Shown: positions 44,701 to 54,200 of the stretch, piece by piece
Layout of the letters: each line of letters starts with the position of its first letter
Numbering within the stretch: position 1 is the first letter of the stretch
Assembly: GCF_011386835.1 (NCBI RefSeq)
Contig: NC_088800.1
Coordinates: 55,519,439-55,583,438 of the forward strand
Direction: 5' to 3'
From: Chrysemys picta bellii
Lineage: Eukaryota; Chordata; Testudines; Emydidae
Length of the DNA stretch: 64,000 nt
Translations under genes and position numbers: made by a program
The notes under the pieces: model-generated
The model's input: only the letters and a program-made list of their open reading frames with translations
The model's database searches: none
What the model was told of the DNA's origin: nothing

Positions 44701-45441
44701 TCATCCAAATGAGTGTACGTGCAGAAGCCCATAGGCCTAAGTCACTGCAGGAGACAAGTCACGTGCATGTTAAAACAATCACAGCAGCTTTTCTGGATCC
44801 ATTACCAAGTGTCAGCACTTTCTACCATAGGCATCGTGCATAGCACTGTTACAGAGAGCCTAGCGCACTGTACACGCACACACAGACAGACCCTAGAGCA
44901 CCGTATCTGTAAAAAAACCCCACCCCAGCGTGCCATACACGTACACACCCGGCGTGCCATACACACAAACAGCCCAGTGCACTGTACACACATACACACA
45001 CCAGCAGGCTGTACACGTACAGCACGCTATACATGTATACACACAGCCCAGCGCACTGTACACACATCGGCAGGCTGTACACGTACATACACAAAGCATG
45101 CTGTACATGTACACACACACATCCCACCAGGCGCTGTACCCACCCCAGCACTGTACACACACACACACACACAGGCCGCCCCTCACCGGCGCTGCTGTCC
45201 AGCTCCACCGCCACCCGGCCATGGCCGATCGCTCTGCGCGGGGCGGCCCCCGGCTCCCGGCCTCCGGCTCCGCACAGCCCCGGACGCGGCCCTGAAAGAC
45301 ACACACGAGTCAGCGGCGGGGCCCGTCTGGGGCAGGGACCAGCGCACGCCGGGAACGGCCCCGGGCGGCTCCCCACGCGCGGGACCGGGCCGCACCTGAG
45401 CGGAGCAGCCGCCGGACCATGGTCACCGCCACCGCCGCCAT
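32746..45441 (-). CDS. ECI1: ECI1, mitochondrial enoyl-CoA delta isomerase 1 (complete, 7 coding exons, 297 aa)
   Basis: Shifts 3-cis or 3-trans enoyl-CoA to 2-trans enoyl-CoA so unsaturated fatty acids can pass through mitochondrial beta-oxidation. Crotonase fold. Coding exons in order of transcription: 45396-45441, 45187-45291, 40065-40192, 39316-39462, 36494-36615, 35830-36008, 32746-32912; the phases fit across all joins. Residues 1 to about 40 are Arg/Ala/Gly-rich without acidic clusters, as a mitochondrial targeting peptide. The oxyanion-hole elements are FSAGLD (99-104) and PAGG (146-149). The catalytic Glu is E173 in IGLNETQLG. The C-terminus [15 protein letters not shown] matches the family. 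The length is close to the human protein (302 aa). Intron 4 has a GC donor (AAT|GCAAGT at 39310-39318) with a normal AG acceptor; phase 0 on both sides supports it. It is convergent with DNASE1L2. Confidence 0.96.
33040..33350 (+). repeat. Old CR1/L3-type 3' fragment
   Basis: The plus strand encodes LNLPREVV-like [19 protein letters not shown] and the [13 protein letters not shown] equivalent of the CR1 C-terminus, then GATCACAGTGGTCCCTTCTG. It is much more diverged than the other CR1 copies. Confidence 0.65.
36759..37220 (+). mobile_element. CR1 LINE, 5'-truncated 3' end
   Basis: Encodes the last ~120 residues of CR1 ORF2 ([20 protein letters not shown] to [11 protein letters not shown]), then the 3' UTR and a tail of CTATGAAT repeats. 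Plus strand, antisense in ECI1 intron 4. Very similar to the copies ending at 43155 and 50440. Confidence 0.93.
38386..38575 (-). mobile_element. tRNA-derived SINE with CR1-like tail (Cry type)
   Basis: On the minus strand it starts with a tRNA-like head (GCTAAACCCAGGGTTGTGAG, then TTCAATCCTTGAGGGGGCC as the B-box area) and ends with a CR1-like GTCCCTTCCAGTTCTAGGAG. This matches the plan of the tortoise Pol III SINE. ECI1 intron 4. Confidence 0.75.
40328..40384. repeat. Hairpin at the 5' junction of a CR1 copy
   Basis: The left arm GTTGAAGTCCCCCCATCACC (40328 on, 23 bases in all) and the right arm at 40363-40384 are reverse complements with one G missing, separated by a 12-base loop AGCCCAAGATTT. 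The right arm is the CR1 endonuclease segment coding VVMGDFN, so the left arm is an inverted copy of it. Confidence 0.85.
40363..43155 (+). mobile_element. CR1 LINE, 5'-truncated, split by a solo LTR
   Basis: Starts within the endonuclease domain ([14 protein letters not shown]), continues through SDHEIIEF and the RT ([41 protein letters not shown]) and ends with the 3' UTR near TCCTAGAATCTATGAA. Frameshifts and stops separate 40226-40471, 40511-41029 and 41100-42575. Relative to the 47110 copy, RT motif A lacks five residues (reads [10 protein letters not shown]). CR1 sequence stops at 42560 and resumes at 42934. Plus strand, antisense in ECI1 intron 2. Confidence 0.93.
42561..42927 (+). mobile_element. 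Endogenous retrovirus solo LTR (367 bp) inside CR1
   Basis: Starts TGTAGGGATGC and ends GTCACCACA. It is flanked by a perfect 6-bp duplication GAAAGG (42555-42560, 42928-42933). The CR1 sequence is continuous once the segment and one GAAAGG are removed. It has a TATA-like CTTTTTATGCGC near 42757 and an AATAAA near 42818. A 6-bp duplication is typical of class II (beta/alpharetrovirus-like) elements. No internal viral genes remain. Confidence 0.92.
43156..43966 (+). repeat. Old CR1/L3-like repeat, split by a hAT element
   Basis: 43156-43382 and 43932-43966 form the same repeat as the reverse of 28728-29070: TCCTCCAGGTCAGATTGGCA, GTGCAGGAGGTCAGACTAGA and GATCACAATGGTCCCTTCTG. The middle is the hAT at 43383-43923. 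Confidence 0.75.
43383..43923. mobile_element. Non-autonomous hAT element (541 bp)
   Basis: The left end is CAGAGGTCTCAAACAC and the right end, reversed, is CAGGGGTCTTAAACTC. The 8-bp duplication GACTAGAT is perfect (43375-43382, 43924-43931), and the interrupted host repeat becomes continuous when the element and one octamer are removed. The interior is GC-rich with a C-rich array at about 43540-43710. Confidence 0.94.
44105..44215 (-). repeat. MIR / CORE-SINE fragment
   Basis: CCCCATCTGCAGATGGGGAG then AGGCACAGAAAG and GGCAGAACCCAGTTCTCCTG is the reverse of the MIR core. ECI1 intron 2. Confidence 0.65.
44865..45175. repeat. CA-rich minisatellite next to ECI1 exon 2
   Basis: Repeats of CACTGTACACACAC, CAGGCTGTACACGTAC and CAGCGCACTGTACACAC end in a (CA)n at 45147-45173, directly followed on the minus strand by the intron 2 donor region of exon 2 (45187-45291). 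The exon is thus next to an expansion-prone tract. Confidence 0.88.
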
Positions 45442-45500
45442 CTTCCGTCTGCCGGCCCCCTACAGCGCCGCCTAGCGCCGGGGGCGGGGCGGAGCCGGGC
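45176..45500 (-). promoter_or_regulatory. CpG-rich ECI1 promoter and 5' end, with YY1 and GC boxes
   Basis: The CpG-dense block covers ECI1 exons 1 and 2 and the upstream flank. On the minus strand the start codon lies inside AAGATGGCGGC (45434-45444), the YY1 site consensus, preceded by CGGAAG, an ETS-type core that overlaps it. GGGGGCGGGGCGG (45480-45492) is a Sp-family GC box. No TATA box was seen. This is the plan of a TATA-less housekeeping promoter. Confidence 0.65.
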
Positions 45501-45510
45501 CTGGGCGAAC

Positions 45511-46336
45511 TGACACACCTAGAGACATTGACTGACACCCAGAGACACTGACACACACCTAGACACTGGCTGACACCCAGAGACACTGACACACACCCAG
45601 ACACTGACACACCTAGAGACACTGACTGACACCCAGAGGCACTGACACACCCACCCAGATGCTGACACACACCCAGACACTGACAGACACTCAAACACAC
45701 CCAGACCACTGACACACACCCAGAGACACTGATACACCCAGACATTGACTGACACCCAGAGACACTGACACACACCTAGACACTGGCTGACACCCAGAGA
45801 CACTGACACACACACACATAGACACTGATACCCAGAGACAGTGACACATCCAGAAACATTGACACCTAGAGACAGTGACTGACACCTAGACACTGACACC
45901 CACAGATACTGGCACCCAGAGATACACAGGTACTGACACATACAGAAGTATTAGCACACATATATTAACACATACTGACACACAGAGACACTGATATACA
46001 GACTCTGACACACACAGAGAGACACACATTCACATGTGCAGACACACACACATGCACTGACTCATATACACACCGTTTCACACACACTGACACACTCTCG
46101 GTGCACAGACACTCATGCACTCCATTGACACACAAGTGCACAGTCACATACAGACACTCCATTGACACACTCACAGATGCACAGACACACATACACATAT
46201 TCCATTGACACATACTCACACATGCACAGACACACAGACACCCTTCATAGGCACACACGCATGCACAGGCTCACACACACACATCCACAGATACCCACAC
46301 TGACACACACTCCACTGACACACACACGGAGCCATG
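45511..46336. repeat. CA-rich minisatellite upstream of ECI1, running into the gap
   Basis: A degenerate array of CTGACACACACCCAGA, GAGACACTGACTGACACC and related words. It continues up to the N block, so its full length is unknown. Open frames on both strands here are products of the array. Confidence 0.9.
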
Positions 46337-46836
46337 NNNNNNNNNNNNNNNNNNNNNNNNNNNNNNNNNNNNNNNNNNNNNNNNNNNNNNNNNNNNNNNN
46401 NNNNNNNNNNNNNNNNNNNNNNNNNNNNNNNNNNNNNNNNNNNNNNNNNNNNNNNNNNNNNNNNNNNNNNNNNNNNNNNNNNNNNNNNNNNNNNNNNNNN
46501 NNNNNNNNNNNNNNNNNNNNNNNNNNNNNNNNNNNNNNNNNNNNNNNNNNNNNNNNNNNNNNNNNNNNNNNNNNNNNNNNNNNNNNNNNNNNNNNNNNNN
46601 NNNNNNNNNNNNNNNNNNNNNNNNNNNNNNNNNNNNNNNNNNNNNNNNNNNNNNNNNNNNNNNNNNNNNNNNNNNNNNNNNNNNNNNNNNNNNNNNNNNN
46701 NNNNNNNNNNNNNNNNNNNNNNNNNNNNNNNNNNNNNNNNNNNNNNNNNNNNNNNNNNNNNNNNNNNNNNNNNNNNNNNNNNNNNNNNNNNNNNNNNNNN
46801 NNNNNNNNNNNNNNNNNNNNNNNNNNNNNNNNNNNN
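46337..46836. other. Assembly gap (500 N)
   Basis: Exactly 500 N, a round number that suggests a placeholder. The gap begins inside a tandem array, so the true missing length may differ. Confidence 0.99.
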
Positions 46837-46904
46837 ACACAGCCAGAATTCCTTTCCAAGGCCAAAGTTGCTGTTCATCTGCACTGTCTTTTACAGAATC
46901 AACA

Positions 46905-47095
46905 TAATGTTTAGTATCGGGGGCAGCCATGTTAGTCTGAATCCACAAAAACAACAAGGAGTCCGGTGACACCGTAAAGACTAACAGATTTATTTAGGCA
47001 TAAGCTTTCGTGGGTAAAAAAACACTTCTTCAGATGCACAGAGTGAAAATTACAGATGCAGGCATTATATAATGACACATAAACTAACATAATGT
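46905..47095. repeat. Interspersed repeat of unassigned family
   Basis: A segment with GCAGCCATGTTAGTCTGAAT, AGACTAACAGATTTATTTAG and GGCATAAGCTTTCGTGGGTA looks like a single dispersed repeat copy. No terminal repeats or tRNA boxes could be fixed. Confidence 0.5.
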
Positions 47096-47109
47096 TTAGT
47101 TCTAGCTTG

Positions 47110-50100
47110 TGCAAACAGTATACTTCCCATGGGATCCTTCGGGGTGAACAGTGGTATATTAACGCAGGGTGCTATATTAGAGAATCACAACAGTTATTAT
47201 GAGAGTAAACGTCTCATTAGCCTCAAAATTCAGAAGGATGTCCACAACTTTAAACTAGCTTTGACGGGGACAGGTGAGCAAAGCCCACAGGTAAGTGGAG
47301 AACATGGAGACCTGGGAGATGGGTCGGAAATAGGAGGGAGCGTGGGCTATAATGGCAGAGAGAAAGGAGGGTCAGGGCAAAACTGGGAGGCAAGCTCAAA
47401 TCAGTATCTTAGATGCCTATATACAAATGCGAGAAGTATGGCTAACAAGCAGGAAGAACTGGAAGTGCTAATAAATAAATACATCTATGATATTGTTGGC
47501 ATCACCGAAACTTGGTGGGATAATACACATGATTGGAATGTTGGTATGGATGGGTACAGCTTGCTCAGGAAGGATAGACAGGGGAAGGAAGGGGGAAAAG
47601 GGAGGAGGTGTTGCCTTGTATATTAAAAATGTACACACTTGGACTGAGGTGGAGACGGACATAGGAGACGGAAGTGTTGAGAGTCTCTGGGTTAGGCTAA
47701 AAGGGGTAAAAAACATGGGTGATGTCATCCTAGGGGTCTACTACCGGCCATCTAACCAGGTGGAAGAGGTGGATGTGGCTTTTTTTAAACAACTAACAAA
47801 ATCATCCAAAGCCCAAGATCTTCAACTATCCAGATATATGTTGGGAAATTAACACAGCGGGGCACAGACTATCTAATAAGTTCTTGGACTGCATTGCAGT
47901 CAACTTTTTATTTTGGAAGGTTGAAAAAGCTACCGGGGGAAGCTGTTCTAGATTTGATTTTAACAAATCGGGAGGAACTTGTTGAGAATTTGAAAGTGGA
48001 AGGTAGCTTGGGTGAAAGTGATCATGAAATCATAGAGTTCACAATTCAAAGGAAGGGTAGAAGGGACTACAGCAAAATAGAGACAATGGATTTCAGGAAG
48101 GCGGATTTTGGTAAGCTCAGAGAGCTGATAGGTAAGGTCCCATGGGAATCAAGACTGAGGGGAAAAATGACCGAGGAGAGTTGGCAGTTTTTCAAAGGGA
48201 CACTATTAAGGGCCCAAAAGCAAACTATTCCGCTGGGTAGGAAAGATAGAAAATGTAGCAAAAGACCATCTTGGCTTAACCACGAGATCTTGCATGATCT
48301 AAAAAATAAAAAGGAGTCATATAAAAAATGGAAGCTAGGACAAAGTACAAAGGATGAATATAGGCAAACAACACAGGAATGTAGGGGCAAGATTAGAAAG
48401 GCAAAGGCACAAAATGAACTCAAACTAGCTATGGGAATAAAGGGAAACAAGAAGACTTTTTATCAATATATTAGAAGCAAGAGGAAGACCAAAGACAGGG
48501 GAGGCCCTCTGCTCAGTGAGGAGGGAGAAACAGTAACAGGAAACTTGGAAATGGCAGAGATGCTTAATGACTTCTTTGTTTCGGTCTTCACCGAGAAGTC
48601 TGAAGGAATGCCTAACATAGTGAATGCTAATGGGAAGAGGGTAGATTTAGAAGATAAAATAAAAAAAGAACAAGTTAAAAATCTCTTAGAAAAGTTAGAT
48701 GCCTGCAAGTCACCAGGGCCTGATGAAATTCATCCTAGAATACTCAAGGAGGTAACAGCGGAGGTATCTGAGCCTCTAGCTATTATCTTTGGAAAATCAT
48801 GGGAGACAGGAGAGATTCCAGAAGACTGGAAAAGGGCAAACATAGTGCCCATCTACAAAAAGAGAAATAAAAACAACCCAGGAAACTACAGACCAGTTAG
48901 TTTAACTTCTGTGGAGTCATAGAATATCAGGGTTGGAAGGGAACTCAGGAGATCATCTAGTCCAACCCCCTGCTCAAAGGGGGACAACTCCCCAGACAGT
49001 TTTTTTTTTAAACTCTAGTTCCCTAAATGGCCCCCTCAAGGATTAAATTCACAACCGTGGGTTTAGCAGGCCAATGCTCAAACCACTGAGGTAGGTATCC
49101 CTGTGCCAGGGAAAATAATGGAGCAAGTAATTAAGGAAATCATCTGCAAACACTTGGAAGGTGGTAAGATGATAGGGAATAGCCAGCATGGATTTATAAA
49201 GAACAAATCATTTCAAAGCAATCTGATAGCTTTCTTTGATAGGATGACGAGTCTTGTGAATGAGGGAGAAGCGGTGGATGTGGTATACCTAGATTTTAGT
49301 AAGGCATTTGATACAGTCTCGCATGATATTCTTATCGATAAACTAGGCAAATATAACTTAGATGGGGCTACTATAAGGTGGGGGTATAACTGGCTGGATA
49401 ACCGTACTCAGAGGGTAGTTATTAATGATTCCCAATCCTGCTGGAAAGGTATAACGAGTGGGGTTCCGCAGGGGTCTGTTTTGGGATCGGCTCTGTTCAA
49501 TATCTTCATCAACGACTTAGATATTGGCATAGAAAGTACGCTTATTAAGTTTGCAGATGATACCAAACTGGGAGGGATTGCAACTGCTTTGGAGGATAGG
49601 GTCAAAATTCAAAATGATCTGGACAAGTTGGAGTAATGGTCTGAGGTAAACAGGATGAAGTTTAATAAAGACAAATGCAAAGTACTTCACTTAGGAAGGA
49701 ACAATCAGTTTCATACATACAGAATGGGAAGAGACTGTCTAGGAAGGAGTATGGCAGAAAGGGATCTAGGGGCTATAGTGGACCACAAGCTAAATATGAG
49801 TCAACAATGTGAGGCTGTTGCAAAAAAAGCAAACATGATTCTGGGATGCATTAATAGGTGTGTTGTGAGCAAGACACGAGAAGTCATTCTTCCGCTCTAC
49901 TCTGTGCTGGTTAGGCCCCAATTGGAGTATTGTGTCCAGTTCTGGGCACCGCATTTCAAGAAAGATGTGGAGAAATTGGAGAGGGGCCAGAGAAGAGCAA
50001 CAAGAATGATTAAAGGCCTAGAGAACATGACCTATGAAGGAAGGCTGAAAGAATTGGGTTTGTTTAGTTTGGAAAAGAGAAGACTGAGAGGGGACATGAT

Positions 50101-50440
50101 AGCAGTCTTCAGGTATCTAAAAGGGTGTCATAAGGAGGTGGGAGAAAACTTGTTCATCTTAGCCTCTAAGGATAGAACAAGAAGTAATGGGCTTAAACTG
50201 CAGCAAGGGAAGTTTAGGTTGGACATTAGGAAAAAGTTCCTAACTGTCAGGGTGGTTAAACACTGGAATAAATTGCCTAGGGAGGTTGTGGAATCTCCAT
50301 CTCTGTAGATATTTAAAAGTAGGTTAGATAAATGTCTATCAGGGATGATCTAGACAGTATTTGGTTCTGCCATGAGGGCAGGGGACTGGACTCGATGACC
50401 TCTCGAGGTCCCTTCCAGTCCTAGAGTCTATGAATCTATG
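47110..50440 (+). mobile_element. CR1 LINE, near full ORF2, split by a SINE
   Basis: Endonuclease motifs: YTNARSMANKQEEL, DIVGITETWWD, GVYYRPSNQ and [11 protein letters not shown] motifs: [45 protein letters not shown]. Ends with 3' UTR and CTATGAATCTATGAA. It is inactive: frameshifts near 47590 and 47820, the SINE at 48914-49100 and a TAA at 49634. The 5' limit is approximate. It lies between the gap and the MROH-like gene. Confidence 0.93.
48914..49100 (-). mobile_element. tRNA-derived SINE with CR1-like tail (Cry type), inserted in CR1
   Basis: On the minus strand: TACCTCAGTGGTTTGAGCAT as an A-box region, TGCTAAACCCACGGTTGTGA and ATTTAATCCTTGAGGGGGCC as the B-box region, then a CR1-like end with CTAGATGATCTCCTGAG and CCAACCCTGATATTCTATG. 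Flanked by CTGTG at 48909-48913 and 49101-49105. CR1 coding resumes right after it. The tail shared with CR1 fits mobilisation by the CR1 machinery. Confidence 0.85.
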
Positions 50441-50441
50441 A

Positions 50442-51266
50442 AAAACTGCTTATTAACTCGTGTGCACGGTTGCAGCAATTAGCTAAGCAGTTGCAGTGAC
50501 TGCTTGTGCAAACGATCATTGTGATCTGTAACTGGCTGACTGTGTGTCAAGCGACCATGGCTGTGGTTGGAACTGTGGGTGCTACTGAGCACACACATTC
50601 CATTCCTGGAAACAGACACCAATGCATTTTTCGTCACTGAGATGCCCACGTTTTTCATATGTATATTACAAATGGCTTTGTGAGTCATGATCAGATTCTG
50701 TCTCAAGCACTGCTGGTTTGGTGGCTGTGCAGTGAGGTGGGCCAGAATAGGTAACTTCTTGGTCAGAACCTACCTCATAAACTCAAATACCTCATGGAAC
50801 CAAATGCTGTAGGTGACAGAGCCGCCTTGCTGAATCCCAAGGAAGAGGAGAGGTACCACAAAGATTTTATCCTCAAGGAAGGGGGATCCCACATTTCAGT
50901 GCTGCAGCTCTGTACATCTACCTCCATCCGAGCCTTGCAATGTCTCTGTCTCCTTGGGGTTCTCCATCTCATGTGTTACGTCCTTCTGGCTGAGGGGGAC
51001 TCAATGGAATCCCCTTCAAAGCCCCTAGTCAAGCAGAGAGCCTCCCCATGTAAATGGAGGTTCCCCCCTACCTGGAGCAATTCCAGCCATCTTGGGAGCC
51101 GCAGACCAGCACAGAGAATTGAGCCTGGGTCTCATTCCACATGGCAATGCAGGGCACCGGGCACCAGAGCACTGGCTTGGCCTCCCAAGAGTGAGGTGTG
51201 AATGTTCTGAGGTCTGTGCAGTAGAAGAGAAACTCCTGTGATCTGTTTACATTGGTTCTTGTCTAG
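50442..51266. other. Region upstream of the MROH-like gene, no supported exon
   Basis: A plus-strand open frame from 50794 to 51201 (135 codons) has an ATG and some non-random-looking composition (AVGDRAALLNPKEEERYHKD), but no family match is recognised. A 5' exon of the downstream gene could lie here. Confidence 0.3.
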
Positions 51267-54200
51267 GAGTCAATATGGGGTTTTTGGACCGTCTCTGCCA
51301 AAGACTGATTCAGACTATTGGTGAGTAGGAATTCTGCCCAGAAGCGTCCCCCACGATACAGATTTACCCCAGTTCCTCTCTGATTCCTATTGCCCTTACA
51401 TAGAATCAGTCCCACGACGCCTCACCCCACCACTGCCCTTCTGAATTACAGGATGGACACCTTTCCGAACGGACAGGACAAATCTGGACTCCAGCCAGCC
51501 AGGCCCCACTGACTCTTCTGTCCCAGGTAGGAGTCAACAGCCTTTCGCTGTGACAAATCACCAAATGTCTATTTCTGTCCCATCAGGAAGTTCCATCCCA
51601 GTGCACACGGGATCATTCAGTGCCTCAGTTTTCCTAGCTTCATAATGGGGCTAACAAGACTGACAATCTTCACTGGGGTCTGGAAGGTGTGGGTAATGTT
51701 TGTAAAGGGACTGGAAGAGGAAATGCCCGATCTCAATGTTAAGTAACATGACACTGTCTGGGCAGTGATTGGTGGAAATCCCTCGCCAGGGGTTCCATAA
51801 GGTACAGACAGTTCCCACACAGTTGTATGTCCCTGTCGCCCCCAGGGCATTCTATTAGTGACCATGATTGCAGGAAATTAACCAAGCATCTGCCTGTATC
51901 CACAGACACAGAGGAGCAGAAGGCGGCCCAAAAACAAGACCCGGCGCCACAAACCCTGGCTGCAGGAGCGGGCAGCCACTGCAGCACTTTCTGTGCTGAA
52001 CCTCCTGATCCAGGTAGGCCCATGCCCAGTATTGAGTGCCAGGAATAAAGCCGGGGAAAGTAGCCACAGTGACATCCAAACCCCAGTGCTGAGAGGGCAA
52101 GAAGAGACTCCACCCAGGCTCTGTGCCCTGCTCTGCACATGCCCATAAGCCACTGCCCTCTGCTCCACCTTACACGCCAGCCTCCGTGCCATCCCACGCT
52201 GGGCTAAAGCCCTGCTGCCACAGGGCAGCACTGGAATCATCACTGGGCAGCCTGGGTGCCAGTAAAGGGGGAACTGACCCACCAGGCAGCTCCCTCGACC
52301 AGCTCAGCTCCCCAGTGGCTCTTCATAAAAATATAAGAATGGCCATGCTGGGTCAGACCAATGGTCCATCTAGCCTGGTACCCTGTCTTCTGACAGTGGC
52401 CAATGCCAGGTGCTTCAGAGGAATGAACAGAACAGAGCAATTATCAAGGGATCCATCATCCCCTGTCATCCAGTTCCAACTTCTGGCCATCAGAGGTTTA
52501 GGGACACCCAGAGCATGGGATTGCATCCCTGACCATCTTGGCTAATAGCCATTAATGGACCTATCCTCCTTGAATTTATCTAGTTCTTTTTAAACCCAAT
52601 TATACTTTTGGCCTTCACAACATCCCCTGGCAATGAGTTCCACAGGTTGATTGTGCATTGTGTGAAGAAATACTTCTCTTTGTTTGTTTTAAATCCACTG
52701 CCTATTAATTTCATTGGCTGACCCCTGGTTCATGTGTTCTGTCAAGGGGTAAATAACACTTCCCTAGTCATTTTATATTATCGGTCTTATTATCTATCCC
52801 TTTCCTAATGATTCCCAACATTCTGTTAGCTCTTTTGACTGCTGCTGCACATTGAGTGGATGTTTACGGAGAGCTATCCACAATGACTCCAAGATCTCGT
52901 TCTTGAGTGGAAACAGCTAATTTAGACCCCGTCATTTTGTATGTGGGATTATGTTTTCCAATGTGCATTACTTTGCACTCATCGATACTGAATTTCATCT
53001 GCCATTTTGTTGCCCAGTCATCCAGTTTAGTGAGATCTCTTTGTAACTCTTTCCAGTTTACCTGGGACTTAACAATGGTGAGTAATTTTGTATCATCCAC
53101 CTATTTTGCCACCTCATTATTTTACCCCTGAACAGCAAAGGCCCCAGTACAGATCTTTGGGGACCCCACTATTTATCTCCTTGTGAAAACCGAAAATGTA
53201 TTCTTACCCTGTCTTTTAACCAGCTACAGTCCATGAGAGGACCTTCCCTCTAATCCCATGGCTGCTTACTTTGCTTAAGAGCAACCTTAGTTTCCTTCTG
53301 TTCATTTTAGGCACCAAGCAAAAGGCCTATTTGTCACCCAGGGGACAGCTCGCCCCAATCAGCGAGGAGGAGGAAACGCCAAGGAAGACCAGCGTGAGTG
53401 AGGAGAGAGCGGGAAATCCACAGCACACTGGGGAAGTGCCCATGGCACAGATGGTACAAGGTTCCCTCCATCACCAACTCAGCCTGGACTCCCGCCCCCT
53501 ACTGCCTTTCCCACGACACACTGACCCTCTAAGGCTCTGACTCCCTTTCCTCATCTCTTGCTCCCAGATTCACTGCCATTCTCTGGCCCTAGAGAACATG
53601 CTCTGACCCCCCTTTACCAGGGCAGGTGTTGCAGACGGGAGGAGAGAGGCGACTCCATTCCCAGCACCTGGCTCTGGTTTCTTTCTTCTTTGCTGGCTGG
53701 TCAGCAATGGGCTGCATTAGGGAACCAGGGAGAGAAATAATCCTGAGCTTCACCTCTCCCCAGAGTGTCCCGCGCACTCACCTCTCCCTGGGCCCGGGGC
53801 AGGGTTAGCTGTTAGCCCAGCTATACCTGTGGAGAGCAAGGCTCCGGGAGGGGAAGTGGCTGGCCCAAGGCCAGAAAGCAGGAGTGTACATCCCTGGTAC
53901 ACTCTGGAAGTGACCATTGTAGGAGGTGAGCAGGCAGAGACAATGGGCCAGATCCTTGGCCCCGGTAAGGCCGCATGAAGGGACATTAAGCTCTCCCTTC
54001 CAAGCTCCTGCGTGGTTTCCTCAGCCCAGCGCGGGGGCAGGGAGGAGCCCTTAGATGCTGTCTCCCTATCCCTGACCTGTCTGCGTGGGTCTCTAGACTG
54101 TCAGCCCTTCAGGACAGACATTGTCTCTGTCTGCGTTGTGCTGCACCCAGTGCAACAGGGCCTGGAAGCTGCTCTCCACCAGGCCATAACTTTATTCCTT

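Noticed and set aside
46162..46972. Open frames of 200-250 codons across 46337-46836
   Set aside because: They are made of N and of CA-array sequence.
50794..51201. 135-codon plus-strand frame upstream of the MROH-like gene
   Set aside because: No recognised family and no supporting splice sites. Kept only as a possible upstream exon region.
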